From the NCBI RefSeq assembly GCF_018604545.1, contig NZ_CP075896.1, forward strand, positions 3,286,001 to 3,350,000: a stretch of DNA of 64,000 nucleotides, read 5' to 3'. The notes beneath the pieces are model-generated. The model was not told where the DNA came from, searched no databases, and saw nothing but the letters and a program-made list of their open reading frames with translations. Both the position numbers and the translations under genes were made by a program. This DNA is from Streptomyces koelreuteriae (GTDB taxonomy: Bacteria; Actinomycetota; Actinomycetes; Streptomycetales; Streptomycetaceae). Positions within the stretch are counted from its first letter, which is position 1; every line of letters starts with the position of its first letter. Shown one piece after another: positions 1 to 8,258 of the stretch.

Positions 1-163
1 ACCAAGAAGCAAGCCCCCTCCCCCATACTCACTCGGACAAGAAGCCCGACCCACCCCCCATCCACCCCCCGATCCTGAAATGCTGGACCCGTCGCACGGG
101 TGGGCGCGGAGCCGATGTGGGTCGCGGACGGGCGGCGTCGGGCTGTGGGGGGGCCGGAACATC
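1..163. other. Left-edge non-coding stretch
   Basis: C-rich sequence before the first gene. No convincing coding frame, hairpin or promoter seen. A sensor kinase partner for the following response regulator could lie just outside the window. Confidence 0.4.
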
Positions 164-835
164 GTGGAGGACAGGGTGCGGGTGGTCATCGCCGAGGATT
201 CAGTGCTGCTCAGGGAGGGCCTGACCCGGCTGCTGACCGACCGCGGGCATGAGGTCGTCGCCGGGGTGGGTGACGGCGAGGCGCTGATCAAGACCATCAC
301 CGAGCTGGACGCGCAGGGCGAGCTGCCGGACGTCGTCGTGGCCGATGTGCGGATGCCGCCGACGCACACCGACGAGGGGGTGCGGGCGGCCGTGCGGTTG
401 CGCAAGACGCACCCGGGCCTCGGTGTGCTGGTGCTGTCGCAGTACGTGGAGGAGCGCTACGCCACGGAGCTGCTCGCGGGGTCCAGCCGGGGCGTCGGCT
501 ATCTGCTGAAGGACCGGGTGGCCGAGGTGCGCGAGTTCGTGGACGCGGTGGTGCGGGTGGCGGGCGGCGGTACGGCCCTCGACCCGGAGGTGGTCGCGCA
601 GCTCCTGGGCCGCAGCCGTAAGCAGGACGTGCTCGCCGGGCTCACGCCGCGGGAGCGTGAGGTGCTGGGGCTGATGGCCGAGGGGCGGACGAACGGGGCG
701 ATCGCCCGGCAGCTGGTGGTCAGCGACGGCGCGGTCGAGAAGCACGTGAGCAACATCTTCCTGAAGCTGGGGCTGTCGCAGAGCGACGGGGACCACCGCA
801 GGGTCCTGGCCGTGCTGACGTACCTCAATTCCTGA
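164..835 (+). CDS. NarL/LuxR-family response regulator
   Basis: A 223-residue two-component response regulator. Residues 5-120 form the receiver domain: acidic pair E11/D12, phospho-acceptor D61 in VADVRMPP, switch residue S92 and conserved K116 in YLLKD. Residues about 160-205 form a LuxR/GerE helix-turn-helix beginning LTPREREVL. The start is the GTG at 164, placed behind a G-rich stretch near 147-153; the open frame reaches back to 80, but those 28 residues resemble no receiver domain. No kinase gene lies inside the window, so the partner is probably upstream of base 1. The next genes, korAB, are 150 bp downstream with their own ribosome binding site, so co-regulation is not implied. Confidence 0.85.
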   Translation: MEDRVRVVIAEDSVLLREGLTRLLTDRGHEVVAGVGDGEALIKTITELDAQGELPDVVVADVRMPPTHTDEGVRAAVRLRKTHPGLGVLVLSQYVEERYATELLAGSSRGVGYLLKDRVAEVREFVDAVVRVAGGGTALDPEVVAQLLGRSRKQDVLAGLTPREREVLGLMAEGRTNGAIARQLVVSDGAVEKHVSNIFLKLGLSQSDGDHRRVLAVLTYLNS

Positions 836-984
836 CATGGGCGGCAGGAGTGGGTGATCACCCCAAAGTCGCGTCCAAGATGCGAATGACACAAAGAAGG
901 CGACCCTTACGGTCGTAGGGTTGATCCTGGGAGGCCTGCGGGAAGGCCTGTCCGGGACAGCCGCCTCGAGGGAGGTCCAGTTCA

Positions 985-2913
985 GTGACCAGCCAGGTCA
1001 GTAGCCCAGCGGAGCAGGCCGACGGACCAGTCGTAGGAGAGCAGCGCAAAGCGGGGGGCGCCAAGGGCGTCCGCCGTCTCGACCGGGTGATCATCAGGTT
1101 CGCGGGGGACTCGGGTGACGGTATGCAGCTCACCGGTGACCGCTTCACCTCGGAGACCGCGTCGTTCGGCAACGACCTGTCGACGCTGCCGAACTTCCCG
1201 GCCGAGATCCGGGCGCCCGCCGGGACCCTGCCGGGTGTGTCGTCCTTCCAGTTGCACTTCGCCGACCACGACATCCTCACGCCCGGTGACGCGCCGAACG
1301 TGCTGGTGGCGATGAACCCGGCCGCCCTGAAGGCGAACATCGGCGATCTGCCGCGCGGCGCCGAGGTGATCGTCAACACGGACGAGTTCACCAAACGGGC
1401 GATGCAGAAGGTCGGCTACGGCACCAGTCCGCTGGAGGACGGGTCGCTGGACGGCTACCACCTGCACCCGGTGCCGCTGACCACGCTCACCGTGGAGGCG
1501 CTGAAGGAGTTCGACCTCAGCCGCAAGGAGGCCGAGCGCAGCAAGAACATGTTCGCGCTGGGCCTGCTGAGCTGGATGTACCACCGGCCCACCGAGGGCA
1601 CGGAGAGGTTCCTCAAGTCCAAGTTCGCGAAGAAACCCGATATCGCGGCGGCCAACATCGCCGCGTTCCGGGCCGGCTGGAACTTCGGCGAGACCACCGA
1701 GGACTTCGCCGTCTCCTACGAGGTGGCCCCGGCGGCCACGGCGTTCCCGCCGGGTGTCTACCGCAACATCTCCGGCAACCTCGCCCTGTCCTACGGCCTG
1801 GTCGCCGCGAGCCGACAGGCGGATCTGCCGCTGTATCTGGGGTCGTATCCGATCACTCCGGCGTCGGACATCCTGCACGAGCTGTCCAAACACAAGAACT
1901 TCGGCGTGCGCACCTTCCAGGCCGAGGACGAGATCGCCGGAATCGGGGCCGCGCTGGGCGCGGCCTTCGGTGGTTCGCTGGCCGTGACCACGACGAGCGG
2001 TCCCGGGGTGGCGCTGAAGTCGGAGACCATCGGCCTCGCGGTCTCCCTGGAGCTGCCGCTGCTGGTCGTGGACATCCAGCGCGGCGGGCCGTCGACCGGT
2101 CTGCCGACCAAGACCGAGCAGGCGGATCTGCTCCAGGCGATGTACGGGCGCAACGGCGAGGCGCCGGTGCCGATCGTCGCGCCGCGCACCCCGGCGGACT
2201 GCTTCGACGCGGCCTTGGAGGCGGCGCGGATCGCGCTGACGTACCGCACGCCGGTCTTCCTCCTCTCCGACGGCTATCTGGCCAACGGCTCCGAGCCCTG
2301 GCGGATCCCGGATCTGGACGAGCTGCCGGACCTGCGGGTGCAGTTCGCGCAGGGCCCGAACCACACCCTGGAGGACGGCTCCGAGGTGTTCTGGCCCTAC
2401 AAGCGCGACCCGCAGACGCTGGCCCGGCCGTGGGCGATCCCGGGCACGCCGGGTCTGGAGCACCGGATCGGCGGCATCGAGAAGGAGGACGGCACCGGCA
2501 ACATCTCCTACTCGCCGGCCAACCACGACTTCATGGTCCGCACCCGGCAGGCCAAGATCGACGGCATCGACGTCCCCGACCTCGTGGTGGACGATCCACA
2601 CGAGGCCAGGACCCTCGTCCTGGGCTGGGGTTCGACGTACGGGCCGATCACGGCCGCGGTGCGGCGGCTGCGCAGGGCCGGGGAGTCGGTCGCGCAGGCG
2701 CATCTGCGCCATCTCAACCCCTTCCCGAAGAACCTCGGCGCGGTCCTCGGGCGCTACGACAAGGTGGTGATCCCCGAGATGAACCTCGGGCAGCTCGCCA
2801 CGCTGATCCGGGCGAAGTACCTGGTCGACGCGCAGTCGTACAACCAGGTCAACGGCATGCCGTTCAAGGCGGAGCAGCTCGCCGCGGCTCTGAAGGAGGC
2901 CATCGATGGCTGA
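985..2913 (+). CDS. korA: 2-oxoacid:ferredoxin oxidoreductase, alpha (fused gamma-alpha) subunit
   Basis: A 642-residue large subunit of 2-oxoglutarate (or related 2-oxoacid) ferredoxin oxidoreductase, which oxidatively decarboxylates a 2-oxoacid with CoA and passes electrons to ferredoxin. The N-terminal gamma-type domain begins near residue 35 (VIIRFAGDSGDGMQLTGDRF), and the alpha pyrimidine-binding domain begins near residue 265 (LYLGSYPITPASDIL). The order gamma then alpha is that of KorA/PorA fusions in actinobacteria. The start is GTG 985 with GGAGG at 971-975. The stop overlaps the ATG of korB by 8 bp, so the pair is translationally coupled. The substrate is inferred from family context; pyruvate or branched-chain acids cannot be excluded from sequence alone. 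Confidence 0.93.
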   Translation: MTSQVSSPAEQADGPVVGEQRKAGGAKGVRRLDRVIIRFAGDSGDGMQLTGDRFTSETASFGNDLSTLPNFPAEIRAPAGTLPGVSSFQLHFADHDILTPGDAPNVLVAMNPAALKANIGDLPRGAEVIVNTDEFTKRAMQKVGYGTSPLEDGSLDGYHLHPVPLTTLTVEALKEFDLSRKEAERSKNMFALGLLSWMYHRPTEGTERFLKSKFAKKPDIAAANIAAFRAGWNFGETTEDFAVSYEVAPAATAFPPGVYRNISGNLALSYGLVAASRQADLPLYLGSYPITPASDILHELSKHKNFGVRTFQAEDEIAGIGAALGAAFGGSLAVTTTSGPGVALKSETIGLAVSLELPLLVVDIQRGGPSTGLPTKTEQADLLQAMYGRNGEAPVPIVAPRTPADCFDAALEAARIALTYRTPVFLLSDGYLANGSEPWRIPDLDELPDLRVQFAQGPNHTLEDGSEVFWPYKRDPQTLARPWAIPGTPGLEHRIGGIEKEDGTGNISYSPANHDFMVRTRQAKIDGIDVPDLVVDDPHEARTLVLGWGSTYGPITAAVRRLRRAGESVAQAHLRHLNPFPKNLGAVLGRYDKVVIPEMNLGQLATLIRAKYLVDAQSYNQVNGMPFKAEQLAAALKEAIDG

Positions 2914-3985
2914 GACGTCCACGCACGGCACGGGCATCGTCGAAGCGCTCTCCCTCGTCCCCAAGGCCGAGGCGAAGCAGTCGATGAAGGACTTCAAGTC
3001 CGATCAGGAAGTGCGCTGGTGCCCCGGCTGCGGCGACTACGCCATCCTCGCGGCGGTGCAGGGCTTCATGCCCGAGCTGGGTCTGGCGAAGGAGAACATC
3101 GTCTTCGTCTCGGGCATCGGCTGCTCCTCCCGGTTCCCGTACTACATGAACACGTACGGGATGCACTCCATCCACGGCCGCGCCCCCGCCATCGCCACGG
3201 GTCTGGCCTCCTCGCGCCGCGATCTGTCGGTGTGGGTCGTCACCGGTGACGGCGACGCGCTGTCCATCGGCGGCAACCATCTGATCCACGCGCTGCGGCG
3301 CAACGTCAACCTCAAGATCCTGCTGTTCAACAACCGGATCTACGGTCTGACCAAGGGCCAGTACTCGCCGACCTCAGAGGTCGGGAAGATCACCAAGTCG
3401 ACGCCGATGGGCTCGCTGGACGCGCCCTTCAACCCGGTGTCGCTGGCGATCGGCGCGGAGGCGTCGTTCGTGGCGCGGACGGTGGACTCCGACCGCAAGC
3501 ATCTGACGGAGGTGCTGCGCCAGGCCGCCGCCCACCAGGGCACGGCCCTGATCGAGATCTACCAGAACTGCAACATCTTCAACGACAACGCCTTCGAGGC
3601 CCTGAAGGACAAGCAGCAGGCCGAGGAGGCCGTGATCCGGCTGGAGCACGGCAGGCCGATCCGCTTCGGCGCCGACCTGGCGAAGGGTGTCGTACGGGAC
3701 CCGCTGACCGGGGATCTGAAGGTGGTCGCGGTGACGCCGGACAACGAGGACCGGGTGCTCGTCCATGACGCGCACTCCCCGTCCCCGACCACGGCGTTCG
3801 CCCTGTCCCGCCTGGCCGACCCGGACACCCTGCACCACACCCCGATCGGTGTCTTCCGTGCCGTGGACCGGCCCGTCTACGACACGCAGATGACCGACCA
3901 GCTCGACCAGGCGATCGAGCAGCACGGCAAGGGCGACCTGGGCGCGCTGCTGGCGGGCGGGGACACCTGGACGGTCGCCGGCTGA
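2906..3985 (+). CDS. korB: 2-oxoacid:ferredoxin oxidoreductase, beta subunit
   Basis: A 359-residue thiamine diphosphate and iron-sulfur subunit that pairs with KorA. Cys39 and Cys42 (WCPGCGDY), Cys73 (GIGCSS) and Cys222 (YQNCNIF) match the four cysteines expected to hold the single [4Fe-4S] cluster. The ThDP/Mg motif is GDGDALSIGGNH followed by NNRIYGLTKGQYSPTS. The gene starts inside the last codons of korA and ends before a hairpin at 4007-4041. The complex acts in the cytoplasm and feeds reduced ferredoxin to biosynthesis or, indirectly, to respiration. Confidence 0.94.
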   Translation: MAETSTHGTGIVEALSLVPKAEAKQSMKDFKSDQEVRWCPGCGDYAILAAVQGFMPELGLAKENIVFVSGIGCSSRFPYYMNTYGMHSIHGRAPAIATGLASSRRDLSVWVVTGDGDALSIGGNHLIHALRRNVNLKILLFNNRIYGLTKGQYSPTSEVGKITKSTPMGSLDAPFNPVSLAIGAEASFVARTVDSDRKHLTEVLRQAAAHQGTALIEIYQNCNIFNDNAFEALKDKQQAEEAVIRLEHGRPIRFGADLAKGVVRDPLTGDLKVVAVTPDNEDRVLVHDAHSPSPTTAFALSRLADPDTLHHTPIGVFRAVDRPVYDTQMTDQLDQAIEQHGKGDLGALLAGGDTWTVAG

Positions 3986-4006
3986 GCCGCACGCTTGAGT
4001 AACACC

Positions 4007-4041
4007 GAGGCCCGGGAGCGCTAGGAAGCGGCCCGGGTCTC
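4007..4041. terminator. Bidirectional hairpin between korB and the HxlR gene
   Basis: GAGGCCCGGG at 4007-4016 pairs with CCCGGGTCTC at 4032-4041, about ten pairs with one G-U, loop of 15. The stop codon of the convergent HxlR gene lies in the loop. No T-run follows, as is common in Streptomyces. Confidence 0.6.
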
Positions 4042-4407
4042 GTCGTAGGTCAGGCGGGCCTTCTCCACATCGTCCATGCGGTCGTGGGTCCACTGGGCGA
4101 GGGACCTGACCTGCTCGGCGGCCTCGCGGCCCAGGTCGGTGAGGGAGTAGTCGACGCGGGGCGGGATCACCGGCTTGGCGTCCCGGTCGACCAGGCCGTC
4201 ACGCTCCAGGGTCTGGAGTGTCTGGGTGAGCATCTTCTCGCTGACGCCCCGGGCGCCGTTGCCGTACCGGCTGATCGCCCGGCGCAGCTCGCTGAAGCGG
4301 TACGGCCGCTCCAGCAGCTCGATCAGGACGAGCACGCCCCAGCGGCTGGTGACGTGCTCCAGGACGAGCCGGTACGGGCACAGGGCCTCGCCATCACTTA
4401 CTGCCAT
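4021..4407 (-). CDS. HxlR-family transcriptional regulator
   Basis: A 128-residue winged-helix regulator of the HxlR type (CPYRLVLEHVTSRWGVLVLIELLERPYRFSEL at the N-terminal helix, then a wing around PVIPPRVDYSLTDLG). Cys10 sits just before the first helix, as in redox- or quinone-sensing members such as QorR and YodB. It is divergent from a QOR2-like NAD(P)H:quinone oxidoreductase with only 91 bp between the starts, and a 25-bp inverted repeat lies in that gap. By analogy with corynebacterial QorR it probably represses the neighbour and itself until oxidised or exposed to quinone or diamide. That role is inference. Confidence 0.85.
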   Translation of the reverse strand: MAVSDGEALCPYRLVLEHVTSRWGVLVLIELLERPYRFSELRRAISRYGNGARGVSEKMLTQTLQTLERDGLVDRDAKPVIPPRVDYSLTDLGREAAEQVRSLAQWTHDRMDDVEKARLTYDETRAAS

Positions 4408-4410
4408 GCC

Positions 4411-4435
4411 AGTACCTTACTTCAAAGTGGGTACT
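4411..4435. promoter_or_regulatory. Candidate HxlR operator in the divergent promoter
   Basis: AGTACC at 4411-4416 and GGTACT at 4430-4435 are perfect 6-bp inverted arms separated by 13 bp. The site lies immediately upstream of the HxlR start and 64 bp before the QOR2 start. Spacing and symmetry suit a dimeric winged-helix repressor. Confidence 0.5.
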
Positions 4436-4498
4436 TTCCAAGAGTTAGCGCTACTCCTAGGGTTAGTGCCACCGCACCCCACAAGGAGAGTCATCACC

Positions 4499-5353
4499 AT
4501 GAGCATCGTCGTCACCGGAGCCACCGGACAGCTCGGCCGTCACGTCGTGGAGCAGCTGCTGGAGAAGGTTCCCGCCGAGCAGATCACCGCGGTCGTCCGC
4601 AATGCCGAGAAGGCCGCCGACTTCGCGGACCGCGGGGTGAGGATCGCGCTCGCCGACTACAACACCCCCGCGTCCTTCGACGGCCTCTTCACCGCGGGTG
4701 ACAAGGTCCTGCTGATCTCGGGCAACGAGTTCGACAAGGGCCGCGTCGCGCAGCACCAGGTCGTCATCGACGCCGCCAAGGCGGCCGGGGTCGCCCTGCT
4801 CGCCTACACCAGCGCCCCGGGCAGCCTGACCGCCGCGCTCGCCGACGACCACCGCGGCACCGAGGAGGCCCTGCTGAACTCGGGCGTGCCCTACGCGCTG
4901 CTGCGCAACGGCTGGTACCACGAGAACTACACCGAGAACCTCGCCCCGACGCTGGAGCACAACGCGGTCGTCGCCGCCGCCGGAGAGGGCCGGGTCTCCT
5001 CCGCCTCCCGCGCCGACTACGCCGCAGCCGCCGTCGCCGTGCTGACCGGTGAGGGGCACGAGAACCAGACGTACGAGCTGGGCGGCGACACCGCGTGGAG
5101 CTTCGCCGAGTACGCGGCCGAGCTGAGCCGGCAGACCGGCAAGGAGATCGCCTACAACGCGGTCACGCCCGAGGCGCTCACCGGCATCCTGGCCGGCGCC
5201 GGTCTGCCCGAGCAGTTCGCGCAGATCCTGGCCGGGGTCGACGCCTCCATCGAGAAGGGTGAGCTGGTCGTCTCCACCGGCGACCTGTCCCGTCTGGCCG
5301 GCCGCCCGACCACGCCGTTCTCCGAGGCCATCGCCGCCGCGCTCAAGGGCTGA
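4499..5353 (+). CDS. QOR2-like NAD(P)H-dependent quinone reductase (atypical SDR)
   Basis: A 284-residue NmrA/QOR2-type (YtfG-like) reductase. The NAD(P)-binding motif GATGQLG is at residues 7-13 directly after the first strand, and LLISGNEFDKGRVAQHQVVI and LLRNGWYHENYTENL are typical of the QOR2 branch. These enzymes reduce quinones with NADPH in the cytoplasm. The start ATG 4499 follows AAGGAG at 4483-4488; an upstream in-frame extension to 4175 overlaps the HxlR gene antisense and is rejected. It is probably controlled by the divergent HxlR regulator. A long hairpin follows at 5389-5428. Confidence 0.87.
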   Translation: MSIVVTGATGQLGRHVVEQLLEKVPAEQITAVVRNAEKAADFADRGVRIALADYNTPASFDGLFTAGDKVLLISGNEFDKGRVAQHQVVIDAAKAAGVALLAYTSAPGSLTAALADDHRGTEEALLNSGVPYALLRNGWYHENYTENLAPTLEHNAVVAAAGEGRVSSASRADYAAAAVAVLTGEGHENQTYELGGDTAWSFAEYAAELSRQTGKEIAYNAVTPEALTGILAGAGLPEQFAQILAGVDASIEKGELVVSTGDLSRLAGRPTTPFSEAIAAALKG

Positions 5354-5388
5354 CGCCCCACCCGGCGTGCCTCTGCCCCCTCCACCCT

Positions 5389-5428
5389 CGGTTGTCATGA
5401 CCGTATGGCGATACGGCCATGACAGCCG
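5389..5428. terminator. Strong hairpin after the QOR2-like gene
   Basis: Arms TGTCATG (5393-5399) with CATGACA (5418-5424) and CCGTAT (5401-5406) with ATACGG (5411-5416), closed by GGCG, and extended outside by CGG/CCG pairs. About 16 paired positions make this a very stable stem between 4499-5353 and the next gene. Confidence 0.7.
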
Positions 5429-5485
5429 GGGGTGCTCGGCGTTACCTTCGTGGTCGCGGAAGACGACGTGCGAAGGAGGGGGCCC

Positions 5486-6499
5486 GTGACCGGCAAGCCG
5501 AAGGGCGAGGCACGGATAGGACTGCTGAACGGGTTCGCGGCCTACGGGATGTGGGGGCTCGTCCCCCTGTTCTGGCCCCTGCTGAAACCCGCCGGGGCGG
5601 TGGAGATCCTGGCCCACCGGATGGTGTGGTCGCTGGTCTTCGTGGGCGCCGCCCTGCTCGTACTGCGCCGCTGGGCCTGGGCCGGAGAGCTGCTGCGGCA
5701 GCCCCGCAAGCTGGCGCTGATCACGGTCGCCGCGGCGGTCATCACCATCAACTGGGGCCTGTACATCTGGTCCGTGAACTCCGGGCACGTCGTCGAGGCC
5801 TCCCTCGGGTACTTCATCAACCCGCTGGTCACCATCGGGATCGGGGTGCTGCTGCTGAAGGAGCGGCTGCGGCCCGTGCAGTGGGCGGCGGTCGGGACCG
5901 GCTGCGTGGCGGTCGTCGTCCTGACCATCGGCTACGGCCGGCCCCCGTGGATCTCCCTCTGCCTCGCCTTCTCCTTCGCCACGTACGGGCTGGTGAAGAA
6001 GAAGGTGGGCCTCGGCGGCATCGAGTCGCTGGCCGCCGAGACCGCGATCCAGTTCCTGCCCGCGCTCGCCTTCCTGGTGTGGCTGACCGGGCAGGGCGAC
6101 TCCACCTTCACCACCGAGGGCGCGGGGCACGCGGCCCTGCTCGCCTCGGCCGGCATCGTCACCGCGCTGCCCCTGGTCTGCTTCGGCGCGGCCGCCATCC
6201 GCGTGCCCCTGTCCACGATCGGCCTGCTGCAGTACTCGACGCCGGTCATCCAGTTCCTGCTCGGCATTTTCTACTTCCACGAGGAGATGCCGCCGGAGCG
6301 CTGGGCCGGGTTCGCGCTGGTGTGGCTGGCGCTCACGCTGCTCACCTGGGACGCGCTGCGCACTGCCCGTCGCGCCTCCCGCGCGCTCACCGACGAGATC
6401 AGCGTGCCCAGCACCACCAGGACGACCGGCACGACCAGCGCCGCCCGGAACGCCGAGAGCGTGGCCTCGGGGCCGGACCCGGTGGACGCCAGGCCGTAG
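5486..6499 (+). CDS. rarD: RarD-type EamA/DMT superfamily permease
   Basis: A 337-residue inner-membrane protein with about ten membrane segments of the RarD (chloramphenicol-sensitivity) branch of the drug/metabolite transporters. GLLNGFAAYGMWGLVPLFWP near the N-terminus and STIGLLQYSTPVIQFLLGIF near the ninth helix are diagnostic. The start is GTG 5486 behind AAGGAGGG at 5473-5480. The substrate is unknown for the family. The conserved fold ends near base 6385; the last 38 or so residues are a polar Thr/Ser/Ala tail read through sequence that is also the antisense of the convergent MFS gene, an overlap of 229 bp. The tail is probably not functional. Confidence 0.85.
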   Translation: MTGKPKGEARIGLLNGFAAYGMWGLVPLFWPLLKPAGAVEILAHRMVWSLVFVGAALLVLRRWAWAGELLRQPRKLALITVAAAVITINWGLYIWSVNSGHVVEASLGYFINPLVTIGIGVLLLKERLRPVQWAAVGTGCVAVVVLTIGYGRPPWISLCLAFSFATYGLVKKKVGLGGIESLAAETAIQFLPALAFLVWLTGQGDSTFTTEGAGHAALLASAGIVTALPLVCFGAAAIRVPLSTIGLLQYSTPVIQFLLGIFYFHEEMPPERWAGFALVWLALTLLTWDALRTARRASRALTDEISVPSTTRTTGTTSAARNAESVASGPDPVDARP

Positions 6500-7734
6500 A
6501 CCGCGGTCACCGCCGAGATGCCGATCGCGGAGCCGAACTGCGTGGCGGTGGTCAACAGCCCGCCCGCCAGGCCCTGCTCCGACTCGGCGACCCCGTCCGT
6601 GGCCGCGATCGTCAGCGGCCCGTAGGCCAGGGCGAAGGCGAGGCCCGCCAGGAACAGCGTCGGGAACATCGCGGCGTAGGACCAGTCCATGCCGACCGGC
6701 AGGAACAGCGCGTACGCGGCCACGGCCAGGACGAAACCGCCGACGATCACGCGGGCGTTGCCCCAGCGGGCGACCAGGCGGGGCGTGAGCGTCGGGGCGA
6801 GGACGGCGTCGATGCCCATGACGATCAGGGCCAGCGCCGTCTGGAGGGACGACCAGCCGCGCAGTTCCTGCAGGTAGAGCGTGACGATGAACTGGAAGCC
6901 GAAGAAGGCGCCGAGGAAGAGCAGCGCCCCGAGGTCGGCGCGCACCATCGGGCCCTGGCGCAGGATGCCGAGGCGGACGAGCGGGTCGGGGCAGCGGCGT
7001 TCGGCGGCGACGAAGGCACCGGCCAGGAGCAGCGCCCCGAGCCCCGAGGCCGCGGTGAGCGGCCAGTCGCGCAGGCCGTGTTCCAGGCGTACGACGGTGT
7101 AGGCGGCCAGCAGCATCGCGCCGGCGGCGGTGATCGCGCCGGGCAGGTCGAAGGTGCCCCGGCGGGTCCGCGGGGCGTCGCGCCCGGGGATCAGCCGCAC
7201 GGCCGCGGCGAGCAGGGCCGCGGCCAGCAGCACGGGCGCGAAGAACACCCAGCGCCAGCCGAGCTCGGTGAGCAGACCGCCGATCACCAGACCGAGGGAG
7301 AAGCCGGCCGCGCCCGTCCCGGCGAAGATCAGCAGGGCCTTGTTGCGCTCCGGGCCCTCCTCGTACGACGTGGTGATCAGGGAGAGCGCGGCCGGGGTCA
7401 TGAACGCGGCGGCGACGCCCGTCACGAAGCGGGCGAGGACCAGCATCCAGCCCTCGGTCGCGAAGCCGCCGAGCCCCGAGAAGGCGAGGAAGACGGCCAG
7501 CCAGAGCAGGAACATCCGGCGCCTGCCGAGCAGGTCGGCGGCCCGGCCGCCCAGGAGCGTGAAGCCGGCGTAGCCGAGCACGTAGGCGCTCATCACCCAC
7601 GCCGCGGTGTCGGTGCCCAGCCCCAGGTCGGAGCGGATGGCCGGGATCGCCACCGCCATCATCGCGACGTCGATGCCTTCGAGGAAGATCGTTCCGCACA
7701 GAACGAGCAGCAGCGCCCAGGCACGGGTGCCCAT
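6271..7734 (-). CDS. MFS transporter, DHA2 (14-helix) drug exporter family
   Basis: A 487-residue major facilitator with the DHA2 start (LCGTIFLEGIDVAMMAVAIP) and loop motif GGRAADLLGRRRMF; about 14 membrane segments. It likely exports a toxic compound or antibiotic by proton antiport. The start ATG 7734 has GGAGGAG just upstream. An HxlR regulator is divergent 91 bp away, and symmetrical GGTTAC/GTAACC elements lie between them, so substrate-induced expression is likely. The conserved core ends near base 6384, and the remaining roughly 37 residues run antisense into rarD. Confidence 0.88.
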   Translation of the reverse strand: MGTRAWALLLVLCGTIFLEGIDVAMMAVAIPAIRSDLGLGTDTAAWVMSAYVLGYAGFTLLGGRAADLLGRRRMFLLWLAVFLAFSGLGGFATEGWMLVLARFVTGVAAAFMTPAALSLITTSYEEGPERNKALLIFAGTGAAGFSLGLVIGGLLTELGWRWVFFAPVLLAAALLAAAVRLIPGRDAPRTRRGTFDLPGAITAAGAMLLAAYTVVRLEHGLRDWPLTAASGLGALLLAGAFVAAERRCPDPLVRLGILRQGPMVRADLGALLFLGAFFGFQFIVTLYLQELRGWSSLQTALALIVMGIDAVLAPTLTPRLVARWGNARVIVGGFVLAVAAYALFLPVGMDWSYAAMFPTLFLAGLAFALAYGPLTIAATDGVAESEQGLAGGLLTTATQFGSAIGISAVTAVYGLASTGSGPEATLSAFRAALVVPVVLVVLGTLISSVSAREARRAVRSASQVSSVSASHTSANPAQRSGGISSWK

Positions 7735-7760
7735 CAGTCCACACTCCTCCGCCGTCAGTC

Positions 7761-7796
7761 GGTTACGCAACCGAGGGTCGGTTCCCTCTTGTAACC
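7761..7796. promoter_or_regulatory. Candidate HxlR operators between the MFS gene and its regulator
   Basis: GGTTAC at 7761-7766 and GTAACC at 7791-7796 are inverted, and GGTT/AACC arms (7761-7764, 7769-7772) form a second, compact palindrome. The elements sit between two divergent starts, where a dimeric HxlR protein would be expected to bind. Confidence 0.45.
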
Positions 7797-7825
7797 ACGA
7801 CCACCCTGCGGCAGCATCGGGAGAC

Positions 7826-8251
7826 ATGGAAGAAGGCACTTCGAAGTCACCGAGTAACTGCGAGAGCACCGTGGACTACGGCGACGCCGATCCCTTCCAG
7901 TGGGACACCCGGGAGGACTGCCAGGTCCGGCAGATCCTCGACCGGATCGCCGACAAGTGGTCGCTGCTGGTCATCGCGCTGCTGGAGAACCGGCGGCTGC
8001 GCTTCACCGAACTGCGCCGGGAGATCGACGGGGTCAGCCAGCGCATGCTGACGGTGACCCTGCGGTCGCTGGAGCGGGACGGGCTGGTGAAGCGGACCGT
8101 GCACCCGGTGGTGCCGCCGCGGGTCGACTACGAGCTGACCCCGCTCGGCAGGACCCTGCACACCACGATCCAGTCCCTGGTGACCTGGACGGAGGAACAC
8201 CAGGAAGAGATCGCCGCGGCCCGGACCGCGTACGACACCCGCGCCGTATAA
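7826..8251 (+). CDS. HxlR-family transcriptional regulator
   Basis: A 141-residue winged-helix regulator. After a polar N-terminus, a cysteine directly precedes the first helix (EDCQVRQILDRIADKWSLLV), followed by the recognition helix region RFTELRREIDGVSQRMLTVTL and the wing VVPPRVDYELTPLG. Divergent from the MFS exporter, with operator-like repeats between them; the most economical reading is a local repressor of that exporter. The chosen ATG 7826 has only a weak GGGAG behind it, so the start is less certain than the domain. Confidence 0.86.
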   Translation: MEEGTSKSPSNCESTVDYGDADPFQWDTREDCQVRQILDRIADKWSLLVIALLENRRLRFTELRREIDGVSQRMLTVTLRSLERDGLVKRTVHPVVPPRVDYELTPLGRTLHTTIQSLVTWTEEHQEEIAAARTAYDTRAV

Positions 8252-8258
8252 CTGGTCC

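Noticed and set aside
5419..7794. Very long plus-strand frame over rarD and the MFS gene
   Set aside because: Translation is low-complexity Arg/Gly/Glu and matches no family; the real genes are in other frames.
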